A DNA stretch of 56,725 nucleotides, taken from the NCBI GenBank assembly GCA_937928575.1, contig CALFWW010000105.1:1-56725 (forward strand), given 5' to 3'. The notes beneath the pieces are model-generated. The model searched no databases, was not told where the DNA came from, and saw nothing but the letters and a program-made list of their open reading frames with translations. The position numbers were made by a program, and so were the translations under genes. This DNA comes from an uncultured Saprospiraceae bacterium. Its GTDB lineage: Bacteria > Bacteroidota > Bacteroidia > Chitinophagales > Saprospiraceae. Below, piece after piece: positions 1 through 8,298 of the stretch (position 1 is the first letter of the stretch; every line of letters begins with the position of its first letter).

Positions 1-2950
1 TCGCGATATCATCTTGTGTAAATTGATCGATCAATGCAGACGCTGCTTTCATATTTTTACCCAACGTACGACCAAGGGTTTTGAAATTTGCTTTGACTTT
101 CTTTTTGATAAAACCAGAATCTTGTTCGATGTATTCGATGTTCTTCACATTTACTTCCGCCAATATCAAATCCTTGACACCCTCAACTTTTGTTTTGAAA
201 GAAGGATCTAAAACAGGCAATAAGATTTTCTGCAAAGGTTGACGAACTCTAATACTTTCTTTTTTACGTAGAGACAACACCAATGAAGAAATACGTTGTG
301 CATAATCCATTTTTTCTTCCAACAATTTATCCACGGAAGTCGTTTCTACTTGTGGAAAATCAGTTAAGTGCACTGAAATATGATCTTCCAATTTTGTTGC
401 ATTATTTAAATTACGGTACAACCAATCTGAAAAGAACGGTGATACTGGCGACATCAATTTCGCGATGGTGATCATACACTCATATAAAGTTTGGTATGCC
501 GCAATTTTATCTGCTTCATATTCTCCCTTCCAAAAACGTCGACGACATAATCTAACATACCAGTTACTTAAATTTTCATCAACAAAAGATTGGATCAAAC
601 GAGTTGCATTGGTCGGCTCGTACTCCGCGTAATTCTTTTCTACTTTTGTGATTAGCGTATTCAGCTCAGAGATAATCCAACGATCAATTTCAGGACGATC
701 TTTAACGCCAATTCTTGCTTCACTGAATGTGAATTTGTCAATATTCGCATACATCGAAAAGAAGGAATAGGTATTATAGAGAGTTCCAAAAAACTTACGT
801 TTTACTTCTTCGATTCCAGCCGGATCAAAACGAAGATTATCCCATGGTTGCGCATTGGAAATCATGTACCAACGAGTGGCATCCGCTCCATATTTGGCTA
901 TCGTCTCAAAAGGATCAACCGCATTTCCCAAACGCTTCGACATCTTCTGACCATTTTTGTCTAGTACCAATCCAGTCGACAATACGTTTTTAAATGCTAC
1001 ACTATCTTGTGTCATAGAACCAATCGCATGCAATGTAAAAAACCAACCACGCGTCTGATCTACTCCTTCTGAAATGAAATCAGCAGGGAAATTTTTCTCA
1101 AACTTTTCTTGATTCTCAAATGGGTAATGCCATTGGGCATAAGGTGCTGCTCCACTGTCAAACCACACATCTATCAAGTCCAATTCACGATACATTGGAT
1201 CCCCATTTTCAGCAACCAAAACAACGTTGTCAATATAAGGTCTATGCAAATCTTCTGGCATCTTTTGATCCTTACCTAACTTTGAATTTGCTAAGTCAAT
1301 TTCCTTTTTCAACTCCTCCATAGAACCGATACACTTCTCATGCTCATTATCTTTAGTTCTCCAAATAGGCAACGGAATTCCCCAAAATCTAGAACGTGAT
1401 AAATTCCAATCTTGCAAGTTCTCCAACCAATTACCAAAACGTTTTTCACCCGTATGACTTGGTTTCCAATTGATGGTATTGTTCAACTCGATCATACGTT
1501 GTTTGGTCGCAGTCGTACGTACAAACCAACTATCCAATGGATAATAAAGTACTGGTTTATCAGTCCTCCAACAGTGTGGATAATTGTGTACATATTTTTC
1601 TACCTTGAACGCTTTGTTTTCTGTTTTCAATTTTATCGCCAGTTGAACATCTGTGGATTTTTCAGGTGTTTCCCCTTTATCGTAGTATTCGTTTTTCACA
1701 AATGAGCCACCGAATTCTCCCATCTCTTTTCGGAATCTACCTTGTAAATCTACCAATGGCACTAGTTTATCTTTGTCGTCTTTCACCAATAACGGTGGCA
1801 CAGGTGGAGTTGCTTGCTTGGCAACCATCGCATCATCTGCACCAAAAGTCGGAGCCGTGTGCACGATACCTGTACCATCTTCTGTTGTTACAAAATTTCC
1901 AGAGATCACACGAAATGCATTTTCCGGATTTTCAGCTGGTTGAGCATAAGCCAACAATTGTTCATATCGAATTCCAACCAATTCATTTCCTTTAAAAGTT
2001 TTCAGCACTTTGTAAGGAACCTTGCCCGGTTTTTTATCTCCTTGTTTTATTTTTTCAGCGTAAGTTGCAAAAGCGCTATCGTCTTCTGCTTCTGCAAATT
2101 TTCCAGCAAACTGTTTCCCTATCAATGCCGTCGCCAACACTACTTTAACTGGCTCATGGGTGTATTGATTATACGATTGCACTAATGCATACTCGATTTT
2201 AGGTCCAACTGTAAGTGCTGTGTTGGAAGGTAAAGTCCAAGGAGTAGTCGTCCATGCCAAAAAATATACATCCCCCTCATTAGCCAAAAACTCAGGTAGC
2301 GAACTTGGGATTGCTTTAAATTGCGCGACTACCGTGGTGTCGGTCACATCTTTGTAACAACCTGGCTGATTCAATTCGTGGGTACTCAATCCTGTTCCGG
2401 CAGCTGGTGAATACGGTTGAATGGTATAGCCTTTATAAAGCAAATCCTTTTTGTAAAGTGTATTAAGTAAATACCAAACAGACTCGATATAATTATTTTC
2501 AAAAGTGATATATGGTTCATCCAAGTCTACCCAATACCCCATCCTACGAGTGATGTCATCCCAGATATCTTTGTAGCGCATCACTGTCTCACGGCATTTT
2601 TGATTGTACTCTTCGACAGTGATAGACTTCCCGATATCCTCCTTGGTGATTCCTAATTCTTTTTCAACTGCTAATTCAACAGGAAGACCGTGGGTGTCCC
2701 AACCACCTTTTCTTTCAACTCGTTCACCTTTCATAGTATGGAAACGACAAAAGATATCTTTTATCGTACGTGCGATAACATGATGGATACCTGGTTTTCC
2801 ATTTGCAGAGGGTGGACCTTCAACGAATACGAATGGATTGTTTGGATCTCTTTGTTCGACACTCTTTTCGAAGACTTTATTTTCAGTCCAGAATTCCAGT
2901 AATTCCTTATCGATTTCGGGTAAGTTGAGTCCTTTAAATTCTTTATACAT
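1..2950 (-). CDS. ileS: isoleucyl-tRNA synthetase (3' end cut by window edge)
   Basis: Class I aminoacyl-tRNA synthetase charging tRNA-Ile in the cytoplasm. The minus-strand frame is open from the ATG at 2950 to the left edge (about 983 residues seen), so the C-terminus is missing. The HIGH-type signature is GIHH at residues 54-57, after GPPSANGKPG. The CP1 editing domain contains TTPWTLPSNT and later GTGIVHTAPTFGADD. The WFDSGAAP segment precedes the catalytic KMSKR at residues 669-673 (about 932-946), followed by the anticodon-binding domain. The long CP1 insertion and WTENKVFEKS start fit IleS rather than ValRS or LeuRS. Several plus-strand frames inside are antisense shadows. A TATCTTTG box at 3093-3100 on the same strand is a candidate promoter. 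Confidence 0.97.
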   Translation of the reverse strand, partial: MYKEFKGLNLPEIDKELLEFWTENKVFEKSVEQRDPNNPFVFVEGPPSANGKPGIHHVIARTIKDIFCRFHTMKGERVERKGGWDTHGLPVELAVEKELGITKEDIGKSITVEEYNQKCRETVMRYKDIWDDITRRMGYWVDLDEPYITFENNYIESVWYLLNTLYKKDLLYKGYTIQPYSPAAGTGLSTHELNQPGCYKDVTDTTVVAQFKAIPSSLPEFLANEGDVYFLAWTTTPWTLPSNTALTVGPKIEYALVQSYNQYTHEPVKVVLATALIGKQFAGKFAEAEDDSAFATYAEKIKQGDKKPGKVPYKVLKTFKGNELVGIRYEQLLAYAQPAENPENAFRVISGNFVTTEDGTGIVHTAPTFGADDAMVAKQATPPVPPLLVKDDKDKLVPLVDLQGRFRKEMGEFGGSFVKNEYYDKGETPEKSTDVQLAIKLKTENKAFKVEKYVHNYPHCWRTDKPVLYYPLDSWFVRTTATKQRMIELNNTINWKPSHTGEKRFGNWLENLQDWNLSRSRFWGIPLPIWRTKDNEHEKCIGSMEELKKEIDLANSKLGKDQKMPEDLHRPYIDNVVLVAENGDPMYRELDLIDVWFDSGAAPYAQWHYPFENQEKFEKNFPADFISEGVDQTRGWFFTLHAIGSMTQDSVAFKNVLSTGLVLDKNGQKMSKRLGNAVDPFETIAKYGADATRWYMISNAQPWDNLRFDPAGIEEVKRKFFGTLYNTYSFFSMYANIDKFTFSEARIGVKDRPEIDRWIISELNTLITKVEKNYAEYEPTNATRLIQSFVDENLSNWYVRLCRRRFWKGEYEADKIAAYQTLYECMITIAKLMSPVSPFFSDWLYRNLNNATKLEDHISVHLTDFPQVETTSVDKLLEEKMDYAQRISSLVLSLRKKESIRVRQPLQKILLPVLDPSFKTKVEGVKDLILAEVNVKNIEYIEQDSGFIKKKVKANFKTLGRTLGKNMKAASALIDQFTQDDIA

Positions 2951-3092
2951 TTTATATCAATTGTGAGATGGACTTTTGAGTCCAACTTTTTTAAATTTAT
3001 TTTATGGCTGAAAGTTAAGAGACAACAGACAAGATTGCGTCTGACCACGCGTACTCAACTCTTAAATAAAGCAACTGCTCACAGCAGATGCA

Positions 3093-3100
3093 CAAAGATA
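3093..3100 (-). promoter_or_regulatory. candidate -7 box for ileS (TATCTTTG)
   Basis: Read on the minus strand this is TATCTTTG, a full match to the Bacteroidota TAnnTTTG -7 element. No good TTTG -33 element is seen at the normal distance; that position falls inside the neighbouring hairpin. It would give an ileS leader of roughly 135 nt. Confidence 0.4.
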
Positions 3101-3114
3101 ACATTATCAAAAAA

Positions 3115-3149
3115 ATAAAGCCCCGCGGTATCAACCTGCGGAGCTTTAT
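3115..3149. terminator. strong GC hairpin with T tracts on both sides
   Basis: The arms are 3115-3126 and 3138-3149: a 12-bp stem with one mismatch around an 11-nt loop. On the minus strand it is followed by a T run (complement of 3108-3115); on the plus strand by TTTTCT. It looks like a rho-independent terminator, but both flanking genes are transcribed away from it, so it ends neither of them. It could be the 3' end of a small RNA or an insulator between the promoters. Confidence 0.5.
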
Positions 3150-3193
3150 TTTCTATACATTAAAATAGTCTCTTCACAGATCGACGCTGGAAC

Positions 3194-3223
3194 TTTGAAT
3201 AATAATTCGAATGATTATATTTG
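3194..3223 (+). promoter_or_regulatory. Bacteroidota-type promoter for the ROK kinase gene
   Basis: TTTG at 3194-3197 and TATATTTG at 3216-3223 are separated by 18 nt, close to the usual -33/-7 arrangement of the Bacteroidota primary sigma factor. Transcription would begin near 3229, about 85 nt before the ATG at 3315. Confidence 0.55.
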
Positions 3224-3314
3224 AAGAACTATATAATTGCATAATTGTTACTTTTCAGTTCAAATGTAAATTTTATATCGATTAAAATCAAGTATTAAAC
3301 AAATCTTCAATCTT

Positions 3315-4217
3315 ATGGATCCAATATGGGGAGTAGATATGGGCGGCACGAAAATCGAGGGGGTAATTCTCGAAAGTCGAACCAATCCAGTTGTTTTAAA
3401 AAGAATGCGGGTTCCGACGGAAGCTCATTTAGGGTATACGCACATTCTTGATCAAATAAGTAAGCTCATCGATGTCTTAATGGCGGAAACAGGTTTTAAA
3501 CCGAAGTCAATTGGGTTTAGTACCCCTGGTGTACTGGATCCGAAAACGCAACGGATGAAAAATTGCAATACCACTTGCTTAAACGATATGCATTTGAAAA
3601 AAAATATCGAATCAATGCTTAATATTCCTATCAAGATGGCCAATGATGCCAACTGTTTTGCAATTGCCGAGTCACAAATGGGTATTGTCCAAGAAAAAGC
3701 ACCGAACGCAAATGTAGTGTTTGGAGTTATTATGGGATCTGGTGTTGGAGGAGGAATCGTCGTGAATGGACAAGTGATCAATGGCTTGCAAGGGATAGGT
3801 GGAGAATGGGGACATAATTTTTTAGACGAATCAGGTGGTGATTGTTATTGTGGGAAGGTCGGTTGTGTTGAGCGAATAATTTCAGGCCCTTCTCTAGAAA
3901 AATATTATGAATCAATATCAGGAGTCCCAAAGAAACTAAAAGAGATTGTTACCTTACATCAAGAGGGCAAAGATAAAGTTGCTACCCAAACGGTTGAAAG
4001 ATTAATAAACTATTTTGGAAAAGGAATCGCATCCCTTATCAACATCCTAGATCCGGATGCAATTGTAATTGGTGGTGGTGTTGGAAATGTAGACTTGTTA
4101 TATACTGAAGGGGTCAAAGAAGTTGAGAAACATGTATTTAATAACCGATTGGACACTGTATTTTTAAAACCAAAACTAGGTGATAGTGCTGGTGTCTTTG
4201 GCGCAGCATTTTTGTAA
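3315..4217 (+). CDS. ROK family sugar kinase (glucokinase/fructokinase-like)
   Basis: Cytoplasmic ROK-fold protein of 300 residues, the usual length for ROK kinases. The phosphate-binding loop is DMGGTKIEGVIL near the N-terminus. The GGEWGHNFLD histidine and the zinc knuckle CYCGKVGCVE, about two thirds along, form the ROK signature. There is no N-terminal helix-turn-helix, so it is a kinase rather than a ROK repressor. It probably phosphorylates glucose, fructose or another hexose with ATP; the substrate cannot be read from the sequence. The ABC ATPase starts only 10 nt after its stop codon, so the two are probably co-transcribed although no functional link is obvious. Confidence 0.85.
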   Translation: MDPIWGVDMGGTKIEGVILESRTNPVVLKRMRVPTEAHLGYTHILDQISKLIDVLMAETGFKPKSIGFSTPGVLDPKTQRMKNCNTTCLNDMHLKKNIESMLNIPIKMANDANCFAIAESQMGIVQEKAPNANVVFGVIMGSGVGGGIVVNGQVINGLQGIGGEWGHNFLDESGGDCYCGKVGCVERIISGPSLEKYYESISGVPKKLKEIVTLHQEGKDKVATQTVERLINYFGKGIASLINILDPDAIVIGGGVGNVDLLYTEGVKEVEKHVFNNRLDTVFLKPKLGDSAGVFGAAFL

Positions 4218-4227
4218 ACCAAGAAGC

Positions 4228-4854
4228 ATGTTAAAAACCTATAATTTAAACTACGCATACGATGCTGCCAATTCGTTTTCTTTCCCTGATATCCAATGCG
4301 GTGAAGGAGAGAAATGGTTGGTGCTAGGCCAATCTGGATGTGGTAAAACAACTTTACTTCATCTATTAGGTGGATTGTTAAAACCAAAACAAGGAGACGT
4401 TATCGTTGGTAAGACGACGATTAATAAATTATCAAATGCGGAACTGGATAAGTTTAGAGGGAAGCATATCGGTATTATTTTTCAACGACCACACTTTATT
4501 CGTGCATTGACTGTTGGAGAAAATTTACAATTAGCTCAAAAACTAGCAGGAATACCACAAAATAAAACAAGAATTGAAACACTATTGAATCGATTAAATA
4601 TTGGAAATAAAATCAACTCCAAGCCACATAATTTAAGTCAAGGAGAACAACAACGAGTATCCATTGCGCGCGCATTGGTCAATGGACCGGATTTGATCTT
4701 GGCAGACGAACCTACATCTGCACTAGACGACAAGAATACACACGAAGTGATTAAATTGTTAGAGAATCAAGCAGAAGAAGAAAATGCGACACTAGTAATT
4801 GTGACACACGATAGCAGATTGAAAGAATATTTTAAAAAACAAATCCTTCTGTAA
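4228..4854 (+). CDS. ABC transporter ATP-binding protein (LolD/MacB-type)
   Basis: The cytoplasmic ATPase subunit of an ABC system, 208 residues. Walker A is GQSGCGKT (residues 34-41), the signature is LSQGEQQR, and Walker B runs LILADEP followed by TSALDD; the switch histidine is in VIVTHD. I chose the ATG at 4228 over an in-frame upstream ATG at 4180, because the upstream one overlaps the ROK gene and adds 16 residues not typical of the family. It ends at 4854 and the permease ATG begins at the very next base, so the two proteins surely form one transporter. Size and sequence fit the LolD/MacB/Zrg class that pairs with FtsX-fold permeases. Confidence 0.92.
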   Translation: MLKTYNLNYAYDAANSFSFPDIQCGEGEKWLVLGQSGCGKTTLLHLLGGLLKPKQGDVIVGKTTINKLSNAELDKFRGKHIGIIFQRPHFIRALTVGENLQLAQKLAGIPQNKTRIETLLNRLNIGNKINSKPHNLSQGEQQRVSIARALVNGPDLILADEPTSALDDKNTHEVIKLLENQAEEENATLVIVTHDSRLKEYFKKQILL

Positions 4855-6246
4855 ATGGGATTATTAAGACTAAGTTGGAAAAACTTGACATCAAAACCAC
4901 TTTCAATGCTATTGAGTTTGGTCTTGTTTGCATTGGGTGTTGGCTTAATTAGCCTATTGATGTTGATTAACAATCAGATGCAAGATAAATTTGACAAAAA
5001 TTTAGCTGGAATTGATTTAGTAGTTGGTTCTAAAGGAAGTCCGTTGCAATTGATTTTGAGTAGTATGTATCATGTTGATGTTCCAACCGGAAATATCAAG
5101 ATAAAGGAATGCAAAGCTTTTTTTAATCCTAAACATCCATTCATCGAAAAAGCAATTCCGTTATCGATGGGCGATAGCTACAAGAGTTATAGAATCATTG
5201 GTACCAATCCGGATTTGATAGATATTTACGAAGGAAAAATTGAATCTGGAAAAATCTGGGAAAAGGATTTTGAGGTAACAATCGGTGCCAACATTGCCAA
5301 GGATTTAAATTTAAATATTGGAGACGAATTCAATAGTTCTCATGGTTTCGTGATGGATGACAATTTAGTCCATGATGACATTGAAAAATTTAAAGTTGTG
5401 GGGATTTTAAAACCTACTGGTTCTGTTTTGGATCAATTAATTTTGACCAGCACACCAACTTATTGGAAGTCTCACGGTAGTCACGATCATGGCGATCATG
5501 ATGGACATGACCATGGTGACCATGATGGACATAACCATGAAGATCACGACCATAACCACGATCATGCACATCATGATGGACATGACCACGATGCGCATGC
5601 ACACGATCATTCGGGAGAGCACGCAGATGATCATGCTCATAAACATGACGAGCCTGCAACAACGGCAACGACTGGACAATCCTTGACTGATTTTCCTGAA
5701 CAAGAGATTACTACCCTTCTTTTGTTTTTTAAACATCGGAATTTTCAGACCCTCAATATGCAACGAAACATCAATGAAAATACAGAGATGCAAGCCGCAA
5801 CTCCTGCTATCGAAATCAATCGATTGTACAGCATGATGGATGGCGGAATGGTATTGTTACAAAGAATGGCTTATTTAATCGTATTCGTTTCAGGGCTCAG
5901 TATTTTTATTGCACTTTACAATTCACTTCGAGACCGAAAATATGAGTTGGCTCAAATCCGAGTTATGGGAGGTTCCAAATCCACCTTGTTTTCTTTGATT
6001 ATTTTGGAAGGTTTATTATTGGCAGTACTTGGGTTTATCATTGGTATATTATTGAGCCATGTTGGTATGAGTTTATTTGCTGGTTATCTCAAAGACTCTT
6101 ATCAATACACGTTTGATGGTTGGAAATTTTTGCCAGAAGAAGGCTTACTATTGATTGGTGCATTGGTTATCGGGTTTGTTTCTGCCATAATTCCAGCAAT
6201 TCAAGCATCGAAAACAGACATTTCCACTACTTTAACTAATTATTAA
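4855..6246 (+). CDS. FtsX-family ABC permease with a 24-histidine periplasmic loop
   Basis: Inner-membrane permease of 463 residues with FtsX/MacB topology: one N-terminal membrane helix (about 18-38), a large periplasmic region, and three C-terminal helices (about 338-356, 380-400, 430-448) ending in the family's SAIIPAIQASKTD tail. The periplasmic part carries an unusual stretch at residues 207-264 (DNA 5473-5646) with 24 histidines in 58 positions, mixed with Asp and Gly. Such His/Asp strings bind Zn, Cu, Ni or Co in many metal transporters and chaperones, so I infer metal capture by the permease itself. It directly abuts its ATPase gene and is followed by two exported CFFC proteins. The direction of transport is not shown by the sequence. 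Confidence 0.85.
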   Translation: MGLLRLSWKNLTSKPLSMLLSLVLFALGVGLISLLMLINNQMQDKFDKNLAGIDLVVGSKGSPLQLILSSMYHVDVPTGNIKIKECKAFFNPKHPFIEKAIPLSMGDSYKSYRIIGTNPDLIDIYEGKIESGKIWEKDFEVTIGANIAKDLNLNIGDEFNSSHGFVMDDNLVHDDIEKFKVVGILKPTGSVLDQLILTSTPTYWKSHGSHDHGDHDGHDHGDHDGHNHEDHDHNHDHAHHDGHDHDAHAHDHSGEHADDHAHKHDEPATTATTGQSLTDFPEQEITTLLLFFKHRNFQTLNMQRNINENTEMQAATPAIEINRLYSMMDGGMVLLQRMAYLIVFVSGLSIFIALYNSLRDRKYELAQIRVMGGSKSTLFSLIILEGLLLAVLGFIIGILLSHVGMSLFAGYLKDSYQYTFDGWKFLPEEGLLLIGALVIGFVSAIIPAIQASKTDISTTLTNY

Positions 6247-6310
6247 ATATCTGAGGAAATTATTGGTTGTAATTTAGATGTTAATGCAATAGGTTAGCTT
6301 TTTTAGTTAC

Positions 6311-6760
6311 ATGAAAAAATTACAAATCATATTAATACTCTTTTGCTGTACTTTTGTAATACAAAGTGTAATTGCACAAGAGGAAAATATTTGGCGAAAA
6401 TTATCAGTCGTAAAATACGATAAGCGAATCGCTGATGCAGATCAGTATGTAGCTCGTGAACCAAGATATATGCCTTTAATGCGTTCATTGGATGGCACTG
6501 AAATAATTGTAAAGGGATATATCATTCCGCTGACTGGAAAAGTAGCGCAAACTGAATTTATGTTTTCCGCCTTTCCTTATGAGATGTGTTTTTTTTGTGG
6601 TAAAGCAGGACCTGAAACCTTCATTGAAGCTTTTGCGAAAGACGGAAAACCGATTGATTACAGTGATAAATCATTGACTTTGAAAGGAACGTTTCGATTC
6701 CGGTCAAGTGATGTGAATGATATTATGTTTGCTTTGGAAAATGCGGAGTTGGTCGATTAA
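6311..6760 (+). CDS. exported DUF3299-like protein with CFFC motif (copy 1)
   Basis: 149 residues with an N-terminal signal peptide (about residues 1-22, ending VIAQ). The mature part shows the DUF3299 pattern: an early W..L, then LDGTEIIVKGYIIPL, then an EF-F-A-PYEMCFFCGKAGPE block. In the DUF3299 proteins I remember, the last block is a CIHxPPP-type segment; here it is C93-F-F-C96-G-K-A-G-P-E, so two cysteines could bind metal or form a disulfide. It lies 64 nt after the permease stop and 15 nt before a paralogue, apparently in the same transcript. Its function is unknown; a periplasmic accessory or sensor of the transporter is my inference. Confidence 0.75.
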   Translation: MKKLQIILILFCCTFVIQSVIAQEENIWRKLSVVKYDKRIADADQYVAREPRYMPLMRSLDGTEIIVKGYIIPLTGKVAQTEFMFSAFPYEMCFFCGKAGPETFIEAFAKDGKPIDYSDKSLTLKGTFRFRSSDVNDIMFALENAELVD

Positions 6761-6775
6761 TTTAAAAAAACAACA

Positions 6776-7270
6776 ATGAAAAATTTATTTCTTTTCTTAC
6801 TCCTAAGTGTGTTGATTACTGGAAATGTGCTCGGTCAAGTGCAACAAGATGGCTTGAAAGATCTCTTAAAGAATCAGAAAGCAGATAAGAATGTCGCGAA
6901 TGCATGGAAAACACTTTCCAAAATCACTTTCAAGAAACAGTACGATGAGATGATGGGATTCAAAGTGGATGTCCCTGTTTTTAGTGAAGATGTAAAAGCG
7001 TTGGATGGAAAAGAAATTACGATTAAGGGATACATCATTCCTGTCGAAGGCTATAAGAGCCATAAAGAATTTGTATTCTCAGCATATCCTTATAACATGT
7101 GCTTTTTCTGTGGAGGCGCAGGACCTGAAACCGTCATGGAAGTATCAGCGGTCGAAGGGATTAAGTTTCAAGCAGACCCCATAACCTTAAAAGGAATATT
7201 ACAAACGAATTCTGGTGACATCAATCGATTGATTTATTCGATGACAAAAGCAGAGTTGGTTAAGAAGTAA
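6776..7270 (+). CDS. exported DUF3299-like protein with CFFC motif (copy 2)
   Basis: 164 residues with signal peptide (cleavage probably after NVLG). It is a tandem paralogue of the preceding gene: both share LDGxEIxxKGYIIP, FSAxPYxMCFFCGxAGPE (here C109 and C112) and a C-terminal LKGxxxxxSxDxNxxxxxxxxAELV block. Copy 2 has a longer linker after the signal peptide, with NAWKTLSKITF in place of the short NIWRKLSVVKY. Only 15 nt separate the copies, indicating local duplication inside the operon. As with copy 1, periplasmic location is supported and function is not known. Confidence 0.75.
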   Translation: MKNLFLFLLLSVLITGNVLGQVQQDGLKDLLKNQKADKNVANAWKTLSKITFKKQYDEMMGFKVDVPVFSEDVKALDGKEITIKGYIIPVEGYKSHKEFVFSAYPYNMCFFCGGAGPETVMEVSAVEGIKFQADPITLKGILQTNSGDINRLIYSMTKAELVKK

Positions 7271-7465
7271 AAAAACTTCTTCCGATTCATTTTCAATTTC
7301 CTTACAATAATAGTTTATTGTAACAATTTAATTACTAATTGCTTTTTTTGCTAAAGTTCGAAAAGAATCGGTTTTAAGCTGCACGCTGCCTAGGTATTCC
7401 AACTGCAATTACAAGTGATGAGAGGATTGATCAATCGACCAGTGTGGAGAAAGCAATATACTTTT

Positions 7466-8050
7466 TTATTTATTTCTGTTAGGATTTTTCCTTATTCTAC
7501 TTAGCGTTTCAGGCTTGATACCAAGATAAGATGCAATCATGTGTTGTGGGATGCGCTGTGTTATTTCATGAAACTTTTTCATAAATTTTTGATACTTCAA
7601 TTCGGCACTATCATGTTTCATAGAGACAACCTTATGATAAGTCACAATCGCATTTGCTTCTTTAAGGTTGGTTATCATGGTTCTAAATAGCGCATTGGAT
7701 TCAATCATTTCCTCAAATTCACTTTTCTTTGCCATGAGGATCTCTGACTCCTCCAATGTTTGGATAAAATGTTCAGATGGTGTATCCAGTGCATAACTTT
7801 CTCGTTCTGTTATCCAGTAATTTTCAAATCCGAAAGAAAGAATGTGTTTTTGATTTTGGTCGTCAACGGAATAAGTTCTGGTCAAGCCTTTGATGCAAAA
7901 GCCCACGAAATTACATATTTCTCCTTGTTTAAGTAAAATGGTTTTTTTTTCAAACTTTTGAGGTGTAAAAATTGGTTGAATTTCTTCCTCAAATTCCTGA
8001 AGCGTCATTCCTGCTTTAGCAGAAATATAATTGAATAATATACGATGCAT
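7466..8050 (-). CDS. Crp/Fnr-family transcriptional regulator
   Basis: A cyclic-nucleotide-binding-fold regulator of the Bacteroidota Crp/Fnr type. I use the ATG at 8050 (194 residues, typical length); an in-frame upstream ATG at 8179 would add 43 residues with no family resemblance. The N-terminal beta-roll includes KKTILLKQGEICNFVGFCIKG. The C-terminal helix-turn-helix is the usual RIPQHMIASYLGIKPETLSRIRK. The PLSR-type cAMP phosphate cassette of true Crp is absent, as in most members of this subfamily, so the ligand is unknown. It diverges from the cytochrome gene and could regulate it. Confidence 0.85.
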   Translation of the reverse strand: MHRILFNYISAKAGMTLQEFEEEIQPIFTPQKFEKKTILLKQGEICNFVGFCIKGLTRTYSVDDQNQKHILSFGFENYWITERESYALDTPSEHFIQTLEESEILMAKKSEFEEMIESNALFRTMITNLKEANAIVTYHKVVSMKHDSAELKYQKFMKKFHEITQRIPQHMIASYLGIKPETLSRIRKNPNRNK

Positions 8051-8298
8051 AAAACTTGACAAGGGTTTAGGAGAATCTTGAATGCAGTTGGTAATTTTGA
8101 TATTATTATCAAGATAAGAACAAATTAAAAACTCAAGAGGACAAAAACACTTATTTAACACTTGTTCACTTTCTAACAATCTGCTTTAAGTGGTATTTTA
8201 ATCCATTGAAATCAAATCACTTCAAGTTCTTTGGTCTAATTTTATACAAAACATTTTTATTCTTTCGTCAATTCATAGAAGTAGCCGTAAATTGTAGG

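Larger units (their letters stand above)
2951..3314. other. divergent intergenic region between ileS and the ROK kinase
   Basis: This 364-bp gap holds two outward-facing promoter candidates, a strong hairpin between them (3115-3149), and a small perfect inverted repeat TGGACT-TTTG-AGTCCA at 2969-2984 in the ileS leader. A CTGCT/AGCAG stem lies near 3076-3088. No T-box-like anti-terminator core or other known riboswitch was recognised, and no open frame in the gap looks coding. Confidence 0.6.

Noticed and set aside
1412-2185. Plus-strand frames inside ileS
   Set aside because: They are antisense shadows of a well-supported synthetase and show no motif.
2951-3314. T-box riboswitch for ileS
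   Set aside because: No T-box core or specifier loop was seen, and T-box control is not known in this phylum.
5414-5793. Frames on both strands within the His-rich loop
   Set aside because: Low-complexity GATCATGAC-type repeats open many frames; the permease frame is the only one with flanking family homology.
8206-8298. Upstream start of the cytochrome gene
   Set aside because: The extension lacks a signal peptide of its own and would bury the obvious one starting at 8299.
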